Shown: piece by piece, positions 10,147 to 22,829 of the stretch
How the letters are laid out: every line of letters begins with the position of its first letter
Position numbering within the stretch: the first letter of the stretch is position 1
DNA from: Panopea generosa
Lineage: Eukaryota > Mollusca > Bivalvia > Adapedonta > Hiatellidae
Assembly: GCA_029582155.1 (NCBI GenBank)
Contig: CM055911.1
Coordinates: forward strand, 29,123,644-29,187,643
Reading direction: 5' to 3'
Length of the DNA stretch: 64,000 nt
The notes under the pieces: model-generated
What the model saw: only the letters and a program-made list of their open reading frames with translations
Told to the model about the DNA's origin: nothing
The model's database searches: none
Program-made: the position numbers and the translations under genes

Positions 10147-12425
10147 TTATGGACTTTTCAGCTGTGCAATATGATGTGCTATTCATACCGCCTCGATCAA
10201 TTTTTTTTTATGGTGCATAGTATACAACTATCTACCTGCGTCTCGGTCAATAGTTTCCTGCATTGGGTCAATAGTCATTTTCCTTGGATAAATAATTTTA
10301 ACCATTGACCGCTAAAAAGGTAGATAGTTGTTTTATTATATTGAATTACAATAGCAAATGTAAGTCGAAAAATCGTATAGGATTTATATGCAAATATATC
10401 AGAAGATTTCTACCTCACTTCGTTCGTACTTTCATTGCGTTTTTTAACGGAGGTGTGAAAAGCATATTCAATTTTTTTCGTAGCTTTAGTATGTCTGTTC
10501 TCCGCTAACAAATTCAGCTATAAGGATTACATTCCTAACCTTCATATATTCTCTGGCTTAAAATATTTCCAACCATTCAAAGTAAAATGTCAGCAGTATT
10601 AAGCTACATTCTGGATCCGCTATTGATCAAAATAACGGCATCAACGCCAATACGTATACAACCTGACGTCATTGTATAAACATATCAGTTGTGGAAAATT
10701 GTTTAATTATATTTTAGCGTTAAAGAGGTGTTACTTCAGAATCAGTTTTAATCTACGGAATATTATAAACAGTTCAATTGTTTTATCGAGTAGAGCAAAT
10801 GGAGTTTAAATAACTATCAGCATGAAAACGGGAGAACTTTTCTTTGAACTATTGGCTCGGTAACCTGACGGGAGAACGTTTCATTTGAACTATTGGCTCG
10901 GTAACCTGATGGGAGAACGTTTCATTTGAACTATTGGCTCGGTAACCTGATGGGAGAACGTTTCATTTGAACTATTGGCTCGGTAACCTAGCAGGAGAAC
11001 GTTTCATTTGAACTATTGGCTCGGTAACCTGACGGGAGAACGTTTCATTTGGACTATTGGCTCGGTAACCTGGCAGGAGAACGTTTCATTTGAACTATTG
11101 GCTCGGTAACCTAGCAGGAGAACGTTTCATTTGAACTATTGGGTCGGTAACCTGATGGGAGAACGTTTCATTTGAACTATTGGCTCGGTAACCTGGCAGG
11201 AGAACGTTTCATTTGAACTATTGGCTCGGTAACCTGACGGGAGAACGTTTCTTTGAACTATTGGCTCGGCAATCTGACGGGAGAACGTTTCATTTGAACT
11301 ATTGGCTCGGTAACCTGGCAGGAGAACGTTTCATTTGAACTATTGGCTCGGTAACCTGACGGGAGAACGTTTCCTTGAACTATTGGCTCGGTAACCTGGC
11401 AGGAGAACGTTTCATTTGAACTATTGGCTCGGTAACCTGACGGGAGAACGTTTCATTTGAACTATTGGCTCGGTAACCTGACGGGAGAACGTTTCTTTGA
11501 ACTATTGGCTCGGTAACCTGGCAGGAGAACGTTTCATTTGAACTATTGGCTCGGTAACCTAGCAGGAGAACGTTTCATTTGAACTATTGGCTCGGTAACC
11601 TGACGGGAGAACGTTTCATTTGAACTATTGGCTCGGTAACCTAGCAGGAGAACGTTTCTTTGAACTATTGGCTCGGTAACCTGACGGGAGAACGTTTCAT
11701 TTGAACTATTGGCTCGGTAACCTAGCAGGAGAACGTTTCTTTGAACTATTGGCTCGGTAACCTGATGGGAGAACGTTTCATTTGAACTATTGGCTCGGTA
11801 ACCTGGCAGGAGAACGTTTCATTTGAACTGTTGGCTCGGTAACCTGACGGGAGAACGTTTCTTTGAACTATTGGCTCGGTAACCTAGCAGGAAAACGTTT
11901 CATTTGAACTATTGGCTCGGTAACCTAGCAGGAGAACGTTTCTTTGAACTATTGGGTCGGTAACCTGACGGGAGAACGTTTCATTTGAACTATTGGCTCG
12001 GTAACCTGGCAGGAGAACGTTTCTTTGAACTATTGGCTCGGTAACCTGACTGGAGAACGTTTCATTTGAACTATTGGCTCGGTAACCTGGCAGGAGAACG
12101 TTTCATTTGAACTATTGGCTCGGTAACCTAGCAGGAGAACGTTTCATTTGAACTATTGGCTCGGTAACCTAGCAGGAGAACGTTTCATTTGAACTATTGG
12201 CTCGGTAACCTGGCAGGAGAACGTTTCATTTGAACTATTGACTCGGTAACCTGACGGAACCGGTTTCGACAGAATAAGTGGTCAATAGTTCATTTTTGAA
12301 AGAAAAAATGGTCAATAGTTCATTTTATTTAACTTGTTTAGTTCGGGATTCAACCAATCAGATTGAAGCATTCATAATGATATATAGTAACACATCATAG
12401 TGCACAGCTGAAAAGTCCATAATTG
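10147..12425. mobile_element. Inverted-repeat element carrying a 41-bp minisatellite
   Basis: ATGGACTTTTCAGCTGTGCA at about 10149 recurs in reverse complement at about 12400-12421 and the match extends through the TGATGTG that follows. Inside the left arm there is a second inverted pair (ACAACTATCTACCT at about 10225 and AGGTAGATAGTTGT at about 10319). No transposase frame is present. Non-autonomous elements with an internal tandem array are known in bivalves (pearl and Helentron-like families), but I see no proof that this belongs to them. Confidence 0.5.
10838..12258. repeat. 41-bp minisatellite, about 35 copies
   Basis: The unit is GGAGAACGTTTCATTTGAAC followed by TATTGGCTCGGTAACCT and a 4-base variable site. 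That site takes a few states (GACG, GATG, GGCA, AGCA), and a separate 1-base deletion gives GTTTCTTTG. Apart from these sites the units are nearly identical, which points to recent homogenisation. Confidence 0.96.
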
Positions 12426-12475
12426 TATAACATCGAGTGACGATTTTCTAAAATTACTTAGCCTTCCGTATACAA

Positions 12476-12650
12476 CATGAAATGTGATTTCTGTGTTGTA
12501 TTGTTCTATATTAGTCGTTTTGTTGTCTTTGTTATATGTTTTTGCAGTGTTGTGTTATTTTGGTGAATATCTAATGATATTGATAATGTTACATTAAAAT
12601 TGCCATAAATAATATTAAAATTTTAAGTGCTTTAAAATTAGTATTACATT
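12476..12650 (+). repeat. Direct repeat, right copy (pair with 8985-9150)
   Basis: See the left copy. Between the shared words it has an insertion around 12570-12610. Confidence 0.72.
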
Positions 12651-13383
12651 ATTTAAAAAAATGAACTAAATTACACGGAGCATTGAGGTCAACTTCTGAA
12701 ATGATATTATAACTATATTCGCAGTTTTGGGCGTTTTCCTTACGGATATCTATAAAACAGTGTTAAGCCGGAATTTTAAGGAAATGACAAAGCCTTGTTT
12801 TGTCGGCGTAATCACGCTTTACAGTCTCGATCACCAACAAACTGGTCTTTCGCAATAGAGACTACTTTTTCATGTATTTAAATCAAACAATATAATATAT
12901 TATCAACATTGTAGAATGTCATCTTTAAAAATGTTGCATAAAACAAACGAAGCTCTATAATAATAATATCAATCAAACGAGGAAGGCCTGTGAATATTTA
13001 TCAACATGTCAATAATGTAATATGAAAGGCACTTATATTTTATGTTCATGAATATAATAATCACTATGAATAAGATGTTAAATAAATAAAATAAAATCTG
13101 TATTTTCATTTTGTTTTCATTTCATCACATATATATATATATATATGTTTGTAATGTTTGTGCAGATGTGACATTTTAGTATTTAGATATAAAAAACGTG
13201 ATTGGAAGTTATTTTTTAAAGGAATTTATTGAGAAAAGTGCCTTTGGAACAATCAAATAATATTAAAATAACGTACTTATTGTTTATACCGTTACATTTT
13301 ATTTGCTACCTGACATCTTATTTGTATACTTGTATTTGTCATATGCATCATATAAATTATCAAAATATATGTATCTATCATAC
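12651..13383. other. No gene seen
   Basis: AT-rich, with a short (AT)n tract at about 13130-13146. No frame with a recognisable motif. Confidence 0.4.
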
Positions 13384-13470
13384 TTGACCTGATGTAGGCT
13401 GTCAATCAAACACATCGATAATCCGATCAGCGATCGATATTGGTTGCTACGCCGTCATTTTTCTTAGACA
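13384..13470 (+). repeat. Dispersed repeat fragment (pair with 42130-42240)
   Basis: Shares GGCTGTCAATCAAACA, ATCCGATCAGCGATC and a CGTCATTTTTCTTAGACA-type block with 42130-42240, in the same order and orientation, at roughly 80 percent by eye. Confidence 0.5.
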
Positions 13471-14205
13471 AGCTGATACTATATATATTAACACTACATT
13501 TTCTTTGGACAAACACCGCTACGTTATCAATCGGCGTTCTATTATTGATCTATCTCTGTTCTTTAACATATGAAAGTATTAACTAAAACTAATGAGAATG
13601 GCGTTCGTTGTTATCTCTTGTTAGCAAATAATGTTAGATACTGCAATAACGTATACAGAAATGTGCTCACAATATTTTAATGCATTAATACTAAATGTTC
13701 TTTAATCAATGTTCGTTCATAATGGTCCGTATATTCGTATTTAAATCAGGGCTGCAATTGCTTCACTCAAACGTTTAATTTGTTTGCAAACCGAGTGAAA
13801 ACCTCCGAGAAGTGCTTGTTTGTGATTAAAAACGGGACTAAATGCAAAATGAACGGACAGCGCCGACGTCGTTCGATTTACGTTACATTCTGCTTGTTTG
13901 ATCAGCGTTTGGGTATATATGTAAAACCGTGCTGAACGAAGCATAGATTAACATTCATCCAGACTGAAATGGTTTACACACAGTATATAAATCCGATATA
14001 TCGCGCAACACATATTATATATGACGCACTGACATTGTAATTTCACATATCACGAAATGGTCGAACTTACAACGGAGTATAATTTTATTGGCAAATCTGG
14101 ATTGAAGGTGTCAAACACGCTGTGGGATGTATGGCATTTGGTCGAAATCCTGATAAGGTAAAATTAAATGAATTCATTCATTCATTCTAAATAAGAGAAT
14201 ATGTT
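13471..14205. other. No gene seen
   Basis: A 67-residue minus-strand frame (13741-13944) has no motif that I recognise and no convincing splice context. Confidence 0.35.
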
Positions 14206-15826
14206 CGAGGAGTGCCCCAAAATTACGTGGACTTTCTCTATAACTTGCAAATGGTTGAGGATTAAGACACAAAAATATTACCAGCAGCAGGCCACACTTT
14301 TATTCAACAGGTACACAAAATTTCAGAGATGTATGTTACCTGACGTAGATTTGATAGTCCTTTAAAGTACACAGGAGTACCAGAGGCGGGGCAGGTCATC
14401 ATGACACTACGGCGTCACTTTAACGTTACGACGTCACTGTGGAGATTTTACTGATAATATAAAGACAACGTCGATGTTTATGTTTTCTCAATGTAGTCTC
14501 CACTGCACCGGATACACTTTTCATGTCTCGATATCCACTGAGCAAACGTGTGTTATACCACTCCCTTTCAAAGCCAGCTACCACTGTGTGTGTTGCCACT
14601 GATAGCTTATGAAAATTATCGAACTTGTGACCTTTAAGTGCGGATTTAACAACGGGGAATACCCGGAAGTCCATAGGCGCCATGTAAGGTGAATAAGGTG
14701 CGTGCTCCACTATCCCAAACCCAAGCCAATTAATTTCAAACTGTGTTGCTGCTGCTGTATGACTAGGGGCATTGTCCTGGTGAAGTAATACGCTCTCTAG
14801 CTCTCATCCTGGTCGCTTATGTCTGAGAGCTCGAACTAGATCTCTCCGCAGAACATGAATGCATAATTAAAGTAGATATAAATGCAAAGCGAATAACTTT
14901 ATAATTCACATATTTTAATAAATAAATATAAATAATAATGGTAAATAATTGAATAAATAATTAAAGAAATAATTGAAAAATCTGCCAAAAAATAAATGTT
15001 ATAAATTACTTCGAATAATATGACGAATTCACAGTCGTATGGAGAGGTACTGCGTGCTGCAGTAGCATACCCGATCTGTCCATAAAGAATATGTGCATCT
15101 GTTTTCCAACGGACTTTGTTCACCTTGCCTTTTTCGGTGGAGGAGACGAATCTGCCTTTCACTGCCTAGATTGCTCTTTCGTCTCTTGATCGTACAGAAA
15201 CAACCATGTTTCGTCAGTAGTAATGATTTTATCAAGAAATGCATCCCCTTCCTTACGAAAACGTGCTAAGAATCTGCTCGAAGCGTGCTCTCTCCGCTCC
15301 ATATCGTCCTTTGTTAACAGCCGCGGAACCCAGCGAGCACTAAGTTTACGCATGTACAAATTTTTGGTCAAAATTCTATGCACAGATGGTCGGCTTATTC
15401 CGCTGAGGTCGCTTAAACCGCGCACCGTGTATCTCCGATCTTGATCAATGACGTCCTTGATTTTCGCAACTGACGTCATGATTGTGCGGTGTTCTGATAA
15501 TCGGATATGACGTCAGTATTATCAGAATCCGTCGAAATGACGTAACGTAACGTATGGACGACGTAACGCCAAAACGTACAGTTTATTACAGAAGATATCG
15601 ACTTATAATGATCGCAATATATATTAAAATATTGACCTGCCCTGCCTCAGCGAAGGTTGGTTACTATAGTGACCATTAAAATAAGTTCTTTACATAATCA
15701 TTATAAAAATAATGCTCGAATTCAATAGCTGCTATTTAAGGCTTTGTATCTGCAAAATTGTATCAAATTTTGTTTATAGATTAATTAAACAAAGCAAAAA
15801 TCCACGTAATTCTGGGACACCCCTCG
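14206..15826 (-). mobile_element. Mariner (DD34D) transposon, near-complete but inactive
   Basis: Both ends carry inverted copies of a terminal repeat: left CGAGGAGTGCCCCAAAATTA, and right, in reverse complement, CGAGGGGTGTCCCAGAATTA; both continue as CGTGGA. Inner inverted words also exist (GGCGGGGCAGGTCA at about 14385 and TGACCTGCCCTGCC at about 15633). The minus-strand transposase between them is broken by a frameshift and an AT-rich insertion. Confidence 0.85.
14426..15479 (-). pseudogene. Mariner transposase, broken
   Basis: Would cut and paste the element at TA sites. From 15479 down the frame reads VAKIKDVIDQDRRYTVRGLS (second helix-turn-helix region), ARWVPRLLTKDDMERR, then TTDETWLFLYDQETKEQS with the first catalytic Asp. 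After a frameshift come fragments such as KGKVNKVRW. An AT-rich stretch at about 14870-15010 interrupts the catalytic core. It resumes near 14790 with HQDNAPSH (second Asp) and ends with PYSPYMAPMDF (third Asp) and a C-terminal tail to 14426. Exactly 34 residues separate the second and third Asp, so the element is DD34D. The first helix-turn-helix is missing. All three catalytic acids remain, but the frame is not continuous. Confidence 0.85.
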
Positions 15827-18800
15827 TATATGAACAAGAACGAATTATATTCGATATTTTTAAGTTTAACGTTATATATAGAATAACATTTAACATGTTT
15901 CACAAAAGAGATTCTCAGCTTAATAATATACATCTCATTAATGTTTCGTGATAGCCCTTTAGATGATGCACAGAGTTGATGAGTTTGGTTTTAACTAGGT
16001 AGGGGCCGGTCCCTTCAAAGGGGACAATGATGAAAATGGGGTGAAATTAAAACCATTAAAACCATAGGCATATATTATGCATTTAAAATAGTTTATAAGT
16101 CAACATGTTTAGATTGTTTTAAACTGTAAATATGGCATTATTTTAACTGATAAACTGTCTAAAAACTAAAAAAAATTTTCTTACATTCTTCAAGTCTAAG
16201 AATATTCTTAAGAATAGTTGGTGAATACCAGCCCTGGACTTGTTTTTCTTTTATATTTAAATTGTTGATTTGGTAAATGTGTATAGTAACAGGTCTCACT
16301 GTACAGTTAAATAGCAGACTTTTGCGTTTTATTCTAATGTATGTTTCTTCCACATCTGAAATTATTTTTTTCCATATAAAATAGTTTTTAAAGTATTATT
16401 TCTCTTCAATAGCATTCATAATTGGATTGTTTTACAGTGTTTTCCGTGTATTAATCAAAGTTCAAACAAGATACAATATCTCATATCTTTCTACCAAGAA
16501 ATTACAGTCGCTATGAACCACTTTAAATACTTCGAATCAAATTACCTAGATTTTTTACTGGCCATGTTTCTCCACTTTCTCAAAATGGGCACAGCTCTTT
16601 AGTGTGCCGTATGATATTAAATAGTATAACAGCTATATGTTCCATTTTCAATATAAAGAAAACAATAACAACTACCAGCATGCATAATATGCTTTTTTCC
16701 GCTGTCATTTTCATAAAATGTGGCATGTATTCATATAGAGTTTGGCTAACAGGTCAAGTGAACACAATCGCGTGTTATAAATCATAAATTCATAAGACTA
16801 AGTACTAGGTACATTGTTCAAATGTTATGAAGTTTTTTCATAGCTACGCTTTCTAAATATCCTTTGATTAATGCTACCATATGTTGTTCATAGCCGTGGT
16901 ATTTTAAAGGTATAAAAGGTACACAAACATTATCGAATAAATACGGTTCAAGAGCACAACAAATGAAAATAGTAGAAGTGAAGCATACTTAAATGACACA
17001 AAAATAGCATTTCACAATATATAGACAATGTGATAATACAAATTCGCAAAACAAGTAGCATCAGTTTTAATTGGCTTCGAAAGATCAGTGGCGACTGACT
17101 AGTTTTAACCTTATCACAAATAACACATCTATGGATCCAGTTGGATATGTATATAGCTTCCTTAACCGAATGTAAACTAAATAGCAATGAAATACAAAAG
17201 AACGTAAAGAAAACAACAACATGAAACATAGATGTCTTATTGTATATACACTGTACATTTTTTCTAATATTGAAATTATCCTTCAATTATATCGAAGTCT
17301 AGAACCATATGGCAGCCGTTTAAAGTCTCTCACTACACAGTTACGCCCTTTTTTTCCCCACGGTAGCAAGATTCTTATACTTAACAATGGCCTTGGTACT
17401 TTGGTTACGAAATATGTTCAAAATGGTTCATAGTAGTTATGATTTCTTGCTGCAGATGAGTAGAACAAAAGTTGGCATAGTATAAACTGCAATAAGACAT
17501 CACTGGTGTTAAAAAAGTGACATTATTTATAGGATTTCAACATATGCATGTATTTATGAGCTTCTGAGGACTTCTTTTTTCAAAAAGTAAAATAACAAAA
17601 GCTGCAGCAGGTGTCTGGGCTCAAATTCTTCACAGGTTCAAGACCCGCAGTTATAAAGGAAAACCGCATACCTTGAGCAGGATGTGAGTCCTTTAGAACA
17701 GATGACATACCTTTAAAAGTGATTTATTTCTTATGCGCGAGGTAAAGTAACTTTCCTTTTCCTTTTTTATTAGTGAAAGGCATAGCAAGAAGTAATCTGA
17801 TGGATATTAATTGACTCACATACAAATATGTGTTACAAAATATTTGAAGAATGTTAACTCATATTTACAGGCCCATCGCCGGTAGATGCTACACACAGCA
17901 TTATAGGCGGGGCTTATCACTATCAGACGACAATTTTATATCAGTTATTTGATAATACTCATGTACATCATAAGCTGTAACTACCAGCATAGCCATAGAA
18001 GATACTGCTTGTTGCAAGTTGTTTTAAACAACAATGTTTATTGTTTGTGCGGATTCCTCAGTATTATGGATTGCAATAAAGGTTTCCCCAGACTTACTAC
18101 AACAAACACAGCATTCAAATAGTTGCAATGGCCATCTTATCTGCATGCATAATAAACAAATTTGCTAATTAGGTACATCCAATTTACAGTTTCAAGCTGG
18201 GTTACATATAACACATCTCTGGTCATGATCAAAGAGATAAAGTGAAATTATTTGGGTCAAGTTCTATGGATTAGTACATTATTTACCTAGAGAGAATAAA
18301 AGTTATATATGAAAAAATAGTTTATCTTATTTATTATGGACGTATATCAAACGGGCATACATGTTGTAATTAATTGTAAATAAATTGCTTGGACACAAGT
18401 AAAGGGCAAACAATTATTTGTGAGACAAAACATACAAAGATTGAAAAATAAAGAAACCCCTTCGACATTATAGAATGACCCATTCCATTTAGGGTCACAA
18501 TTTCCCTGGCAAAACTTACAAATTGAAGAAAATCGTGGAAATACTTTGAAAGTTTCGAGGGAACAGTTTTGTATATTATTTCATTTATTTAATTATAATG
18601 AGTGTGATTTTGAGGATCATTTAGTAACACCAGACTGGTCAATTAATGTTGATGAAAATAACTATAGTTAGACACAGAACATAAAGGTATATTTATTGTC
18701 AGATGGCAATCAGGACAAAATAGAAGCACAGATGGGGAAAATGATGACGTGATTATGATGTTGATGATGACCATGAAAATAAATACATTCCTGTAGAACA

Positions 18801-20383
18801 GTTATGGATATTGTTTTCATGTCCGTTTATTTCAACATCAGTTTTGGCTAGGTGAATTTTCATTTCCTAATCAAAGAAACAGTCATTAGCCAAAACGTAG
18901 ATACAGACAATACTGGAATATGTTTTCAAATGTAGGAGTTTGGTTCCTACTTCATTATGTAAAAAAAAAAAAAAAAAAAGAATATTAAACCAACCAAGAT
19001 CTAAATTATGCCAAGTTGTGTTTTGAACCTAGTACATGGTTCATACACAAACATCCAAGGCCACCTATATAGCACGAAGTGTTTTTAATTGAAGGCTGTG
19101 ACATAAGAACTGTATAAACAATAAAATAACATTCATTTGCTAAAACACAAAACTAAAAGTTATTTCCAAAAGGAAGCTATTGTGAATTATGGGATTTAAA
19201 ACAATGATCAGCCAAGGTAAGTGTGAATTGTAACCTATTTGCATCCAAATAAAAAAGCAAGTATGCATGTACCTGAGATAAGCCATAAACTACAATGTAT
19301 AATCATTTGTTTATACATGTATATGAAAAAGGCAGAAATATTATGAAGATTGATCTTCCTAAACATGTAATTCACAAACTGAAAGTCAAACACATTATTC
19401 TACTCTGAGATATCAAACACTGCATGGCTCCTCACAAGTAGGTTATACACATCTCCAAGCAAGTGTTGCTGTTTTTACTACGTGACAAGGGTCAAACGGG
19501 GTTCAAAATTCAAATATTTAGCAAATTTTCCTTGATATTTCAACTTTGTAAGGACTGCTACTACTTTGTTTCAGGGAGCTTTTGTGAATAAAGGGCATTT
19601 TTATAAAGACAAAATATGTCCCTACAAATGCACTTCTTTTTGAAAATAATGACATATTTGTTACTATGTTTTACAGAAAAACATCTCCCAATTCAACATT
19701 GTTGCAAAAAAGAGCCACCGTTTGAAATTAGGCTCCTCCCATTTCTTTTTATAGAAAAGTTTGGGGTTTTAAATGTACTAACATGTTAACACATTTGTCA
19801 CTCGATCGACATAAAAACATTAAAAGAAAATAAAGAATGAAAAACGGAAGATTTAAAATATCTTTTCGAAATACAGACGAAGGTCATTATCATGCATTTT
19901 ATCTAACTTTAAATATATTTCGATTTATTCGACAATTTGGTTCCAAATTTGGCTCGAGTTTCTTGTTTGATCATTCACTCTAAATTTAATGGACGCGGGA
20001 GCACAAAATATGTAAGATTTTTATTATTTCTATGTTCGATCTAAAATACGGATACAATAATCTAGATATAACACAATTAAATTTAGGCACGGACAAGAAG
20101 TTTTGACAAGAACAATACGATACAATGACTTACTGTTTTGGGACTGTTAATATTGTCTTGACTTATAATAATTCGCAAAAACCTAGAACATTTACTACAA
20201 AATATCTATAGAAATTTTGTTTCAAAACATAAAAAACATTGTCTTTATAGAATGCAACTGTTAATTGAAATATGTGTGCTCGAAAATAATGGTATAAAGT
20301 ATAATAACATTAAGTTGCTTTCTTTACAGGTGGTGTTAAAACGTGACTTGTGTACTATTGACAAAATACCGTTTGTTATTCAG
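15827..20383. other. No gene recognised in 4.5 kb upstream of the AKR exons
   Basis: AT-rich sequence with an A18 run at 18961. A 112-residue hydrophobic minus-strand frame (16948-17286) and several shorter frames have neither motif nor splice context. GCCAAG|GTAAGT at about 19215 is a donor-like site without a supportable exon. Earlier AKR exons should lie in this region if the gene is intact, but none is visible. Confidence 0.4.
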
Positions 20384-20525
20384 ACATGAGAGAAGTCTGT
20401 TTGTCCTGGCCACAAAGGTGCGATTTCCCATCGATATATGTAACGTGAACAGTGTGGGGCTTATCATCGAAAGTTGTGAACACAGTCTAGAACGGCTAAA
20501 TACACCATTTATAGACCTTTATCAG
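20384..20525 (+). CDS. Aldo-keto reductase exon (catalytic Lys region)
   Basis: After the acceptor GTTTGTTATTCAG the frame reads HERSLFVLATKVRFPI, a short variable stretch, then SCEHSLERLNTPFIDLYQ. A-T-K-V-R-F with the catalytic Lys, and the S-L-x-R-L-x-T-x-x-I-D-L-Y-Q block, are typical of the AKR barrel (NADPH-dependent carbonyl reduction). The usual G-L-S-R-K-H loop is shortened and altered. The exon ends CAG|GCAAGG, a GC rather than GT donor, which is in the right place because the next exon resumes the protein in phase 0. The start phase (2) fits exactly the donor of the AKR exon at 29881, which lies 9 kb downstream. Confidence 0.8.
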
Positions 20526-21008
20526 GCAAGGCAGACTTTATCATATATATATCTTTATTTATGTTAATAAAAACATCAAAATGTTGCATTCTTTAATATA
20601 TTATTGTAGTTGTCGATCCGTATAAAATGACCAAAACGAAAATAATATTTCTTGATTTGTTAATTTAAACATTAATACCTTAATATAATCTAATAAAAGA
20701 AAAGTATCAAATTGAAGTCGAAGCAAATGAGCAAATTGAATGTAGCAAAGCATACTTCTTTGAATATTAGATTGTTTATAGAACTGTTTTAAGCTTTCAA
20801 TTAATATGACAATACTTTTATCCACCATATTTGATAGTGTTTTAGTTTCACACGATCAATTCTTTTCCGAAAAAAAAACGTGCTTTTGACGTTGATACTA
20901 AAGGATGCCGATTTCATTATAAATTATGTTTTTATTTGCTATTATCACAATGATTAAACTGACTGTTTAATAATCAAATCAATAAATAAGTTTAAGCTAA
21001 ATATTTTG

Positions 21009-21185
21009 GTACGTGTTTTCTCGGATAGTGCGACACCGATAGAGGAGACGCTTCGAACATTTGACGACCCCGTACGTTGTGGAAAAATACATTACTTTGG
21101 TACAAGTAACGCATGCGGTTGGCAGATACAAATGATCGTCGGCAGAATTCAAGAAATGGGACTGAACAGGTGTATCAGTCTTCAG
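21009..21185 (+). CDS. Aldo-keto reductase exon (TPIEETL block)
   Basis: Reads VRVFSDSATPIEETLRTFDD, then PVRCGKIHYFGTSNACGWQ and GLNRCISLQ. This is the AKR segment that normally begins V-H-x-x-D and runs through T-P-I-E-E-T-L, G-K-x-x-Y-x-G-x-S-N and S-L-Q. The catalytic His after the Val is Arg here (CGT where CAT is expected). No AG precedes the expected start (sequence TATTTTG|GTACGTG), as if the acceptor had lost its A. The nearest AG, at 20995-20996, would add four residues. The 3' end is CTTCAG|GTGGTT. Both defects suggest a decaying or strongly diverged gene. Confidence 0.75.
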
Positions 21186-21412
21186 GTGGTTCGACTCGAT
21201 TTATGAAAGGATTTTTATTTCATAAGCAAGGCTAAGTATCCTCATTTTGAATTACATGTAATTGTTATTGTTAAAATATATTCTAAAATATTATTGACTA
21301 TTAAATGTTTGTTAATAGAGATAGAAAACTCGTACAACAAAAAGAATAATTGGCTCTACGTTCACAAAATATCTTAACTGATATGCATTCAAGCTGAAAG
21401 TTTACAACTGCT

Positions 21413-22030
21413 TCTGTAGCTAGGCGCCCTCGTAGTCTGGTCTGTCTGGTCTGGTATGTCTGGTTGTTCACAAATAACTAGATAAGTATCTTCCTTTATT
21501 AAATAAATACATATGATTTCACTGTATCTTCATGATCCAACGGGTTTCTATGTATATCTTTATATAGCATGTGAGAAGTCACGAATCCTTGTTACATGTA
21601 AAACCATAGTAAATAAGTCATGGTTTGCTTTAATTCTATTGGATTGGTACATGCCTTGGTGTCTATGACTTGCATTGTAACTAGGCGCGCTCGCCGTAGT
21701 CTGGTCTCTACTTGTATTATTTTTTGTTCACAAATAATTTTCTGCTTATATATCATACATTGTGAATGTGCATGTGATAACATCCCAAACAATCGAAAAT
21801 TTCGTTGGTGTGAGTTCAATTATCCCTTTATGAAATAAATATATGATTTCACTGTATCTTCATAATCAAACGAGTATCTATATGTTTCCGTATATAGCAT
21901 GTGAGTAGTCATGAATCCTTAACTGGCCCCAACTCAAATAAAGCTATCAGGTCATGTATGCAATGTCCAGATGTGTTCCATGTCTGGTCTGTACATTTAT
22001 GTATGTTTGTTCACATAACACAAATAATAT
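21413..22030 (+). repeat. About 265-bp tandem duplication, 2.3 copies
   Basis: GTAACTAGGCGC, GTAGTCTGGTCT, TTGTTCACAAATAA, TATGATTTCACTGTATCTTC and TATATAGCATGTGAG occur in the same order at about 21413-21600 and 21676-21925. A third partial copy follows at 21965-22030. It lies where the missing middle exon(s) of the AKR gene would be expected. Confidence 0.75.
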
Positions 22031-22280
22031 ATATATATATATATGCTCAATAAAAACAAGATTTTAACTTTTAAATTGCAACAACTCCAATATAAGAGAG
22101 GTCTTTAGACTCGGTTCTGTTTACAAAATACCATTTGTATACATAAACACTACAGCATGAAATATACATTTGGATGACATACTTCTCTAATCAAAAGATT
22201 ATAGAAAGGAAAATAAGACAATGTCAATATTTTCCTTTTACCATTTTGAATATTGAACGGTATTTTCAATAATATTAATA

Positions 22281-22581
22281 TTAAAGGGAATATATCAGTA
22301 TTTTTTAAAATTTTAAAATTGGCTTAATACTTTTTCCAATATATAATGCCTTTATATACTCATTGAAAATAGATTGATCGGAAACCCGAAAGCGGTTCGT
22401 TGAAAATGGCAAATGTAAACAAAAACAAAAACGGCTTCAGAAACCCGATGTTTGTAATAAAGAGGTTATGCAGTTAGACACTTTAGATGAGTATATCTCT
22501 AAGTTATTAGTGTATCTTCATGCTGGGCGTGTGTATTTAGGGCAGGGAATTGACGGTAATATGCCAATATAATCCCTTTAA
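22281..22581. mobile_element. piggyBac-like MITE
   Basis: Bounded by TTAA on both sides with inverted ends (TTAAAGGGAATATAT at left; ATATAATCCCTTTAA at right). TTAA duplication is the mark of piggyBac-type insertion. It is about 300 bases with no coding capacity and sits in an AKR intron. Confidence 0.55.
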
Positions 22582-22829
22582 GTACTGTCTATGTTTTATA
22601 ATGGAGATTGCGTTTCAATTTTATCACTTAATCTAAATATCAATTTTGTCACGTTTTGGTGGATTTGACATACCAAAACATTTGGATTTTATTGTAAATG
22701 ATTATGAGATGTATTTTATCCGTTTTAAATTTTGTTTTTAGAATATTTATAACATATTTTCCCTGATGTACTCCCTTAAAGATAGATACTGAAGAAACGC
22801 TTACATGTCACATTGTTGTTTTATTCCAG

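Noticed and set aside
16948-17286. 112-codon hydrophobic minus-strand frame as a membrane protein
   Set aside because: A/T-rich DNA favours Leu/Ile/Phe codons; no family motif, no conserved start context.
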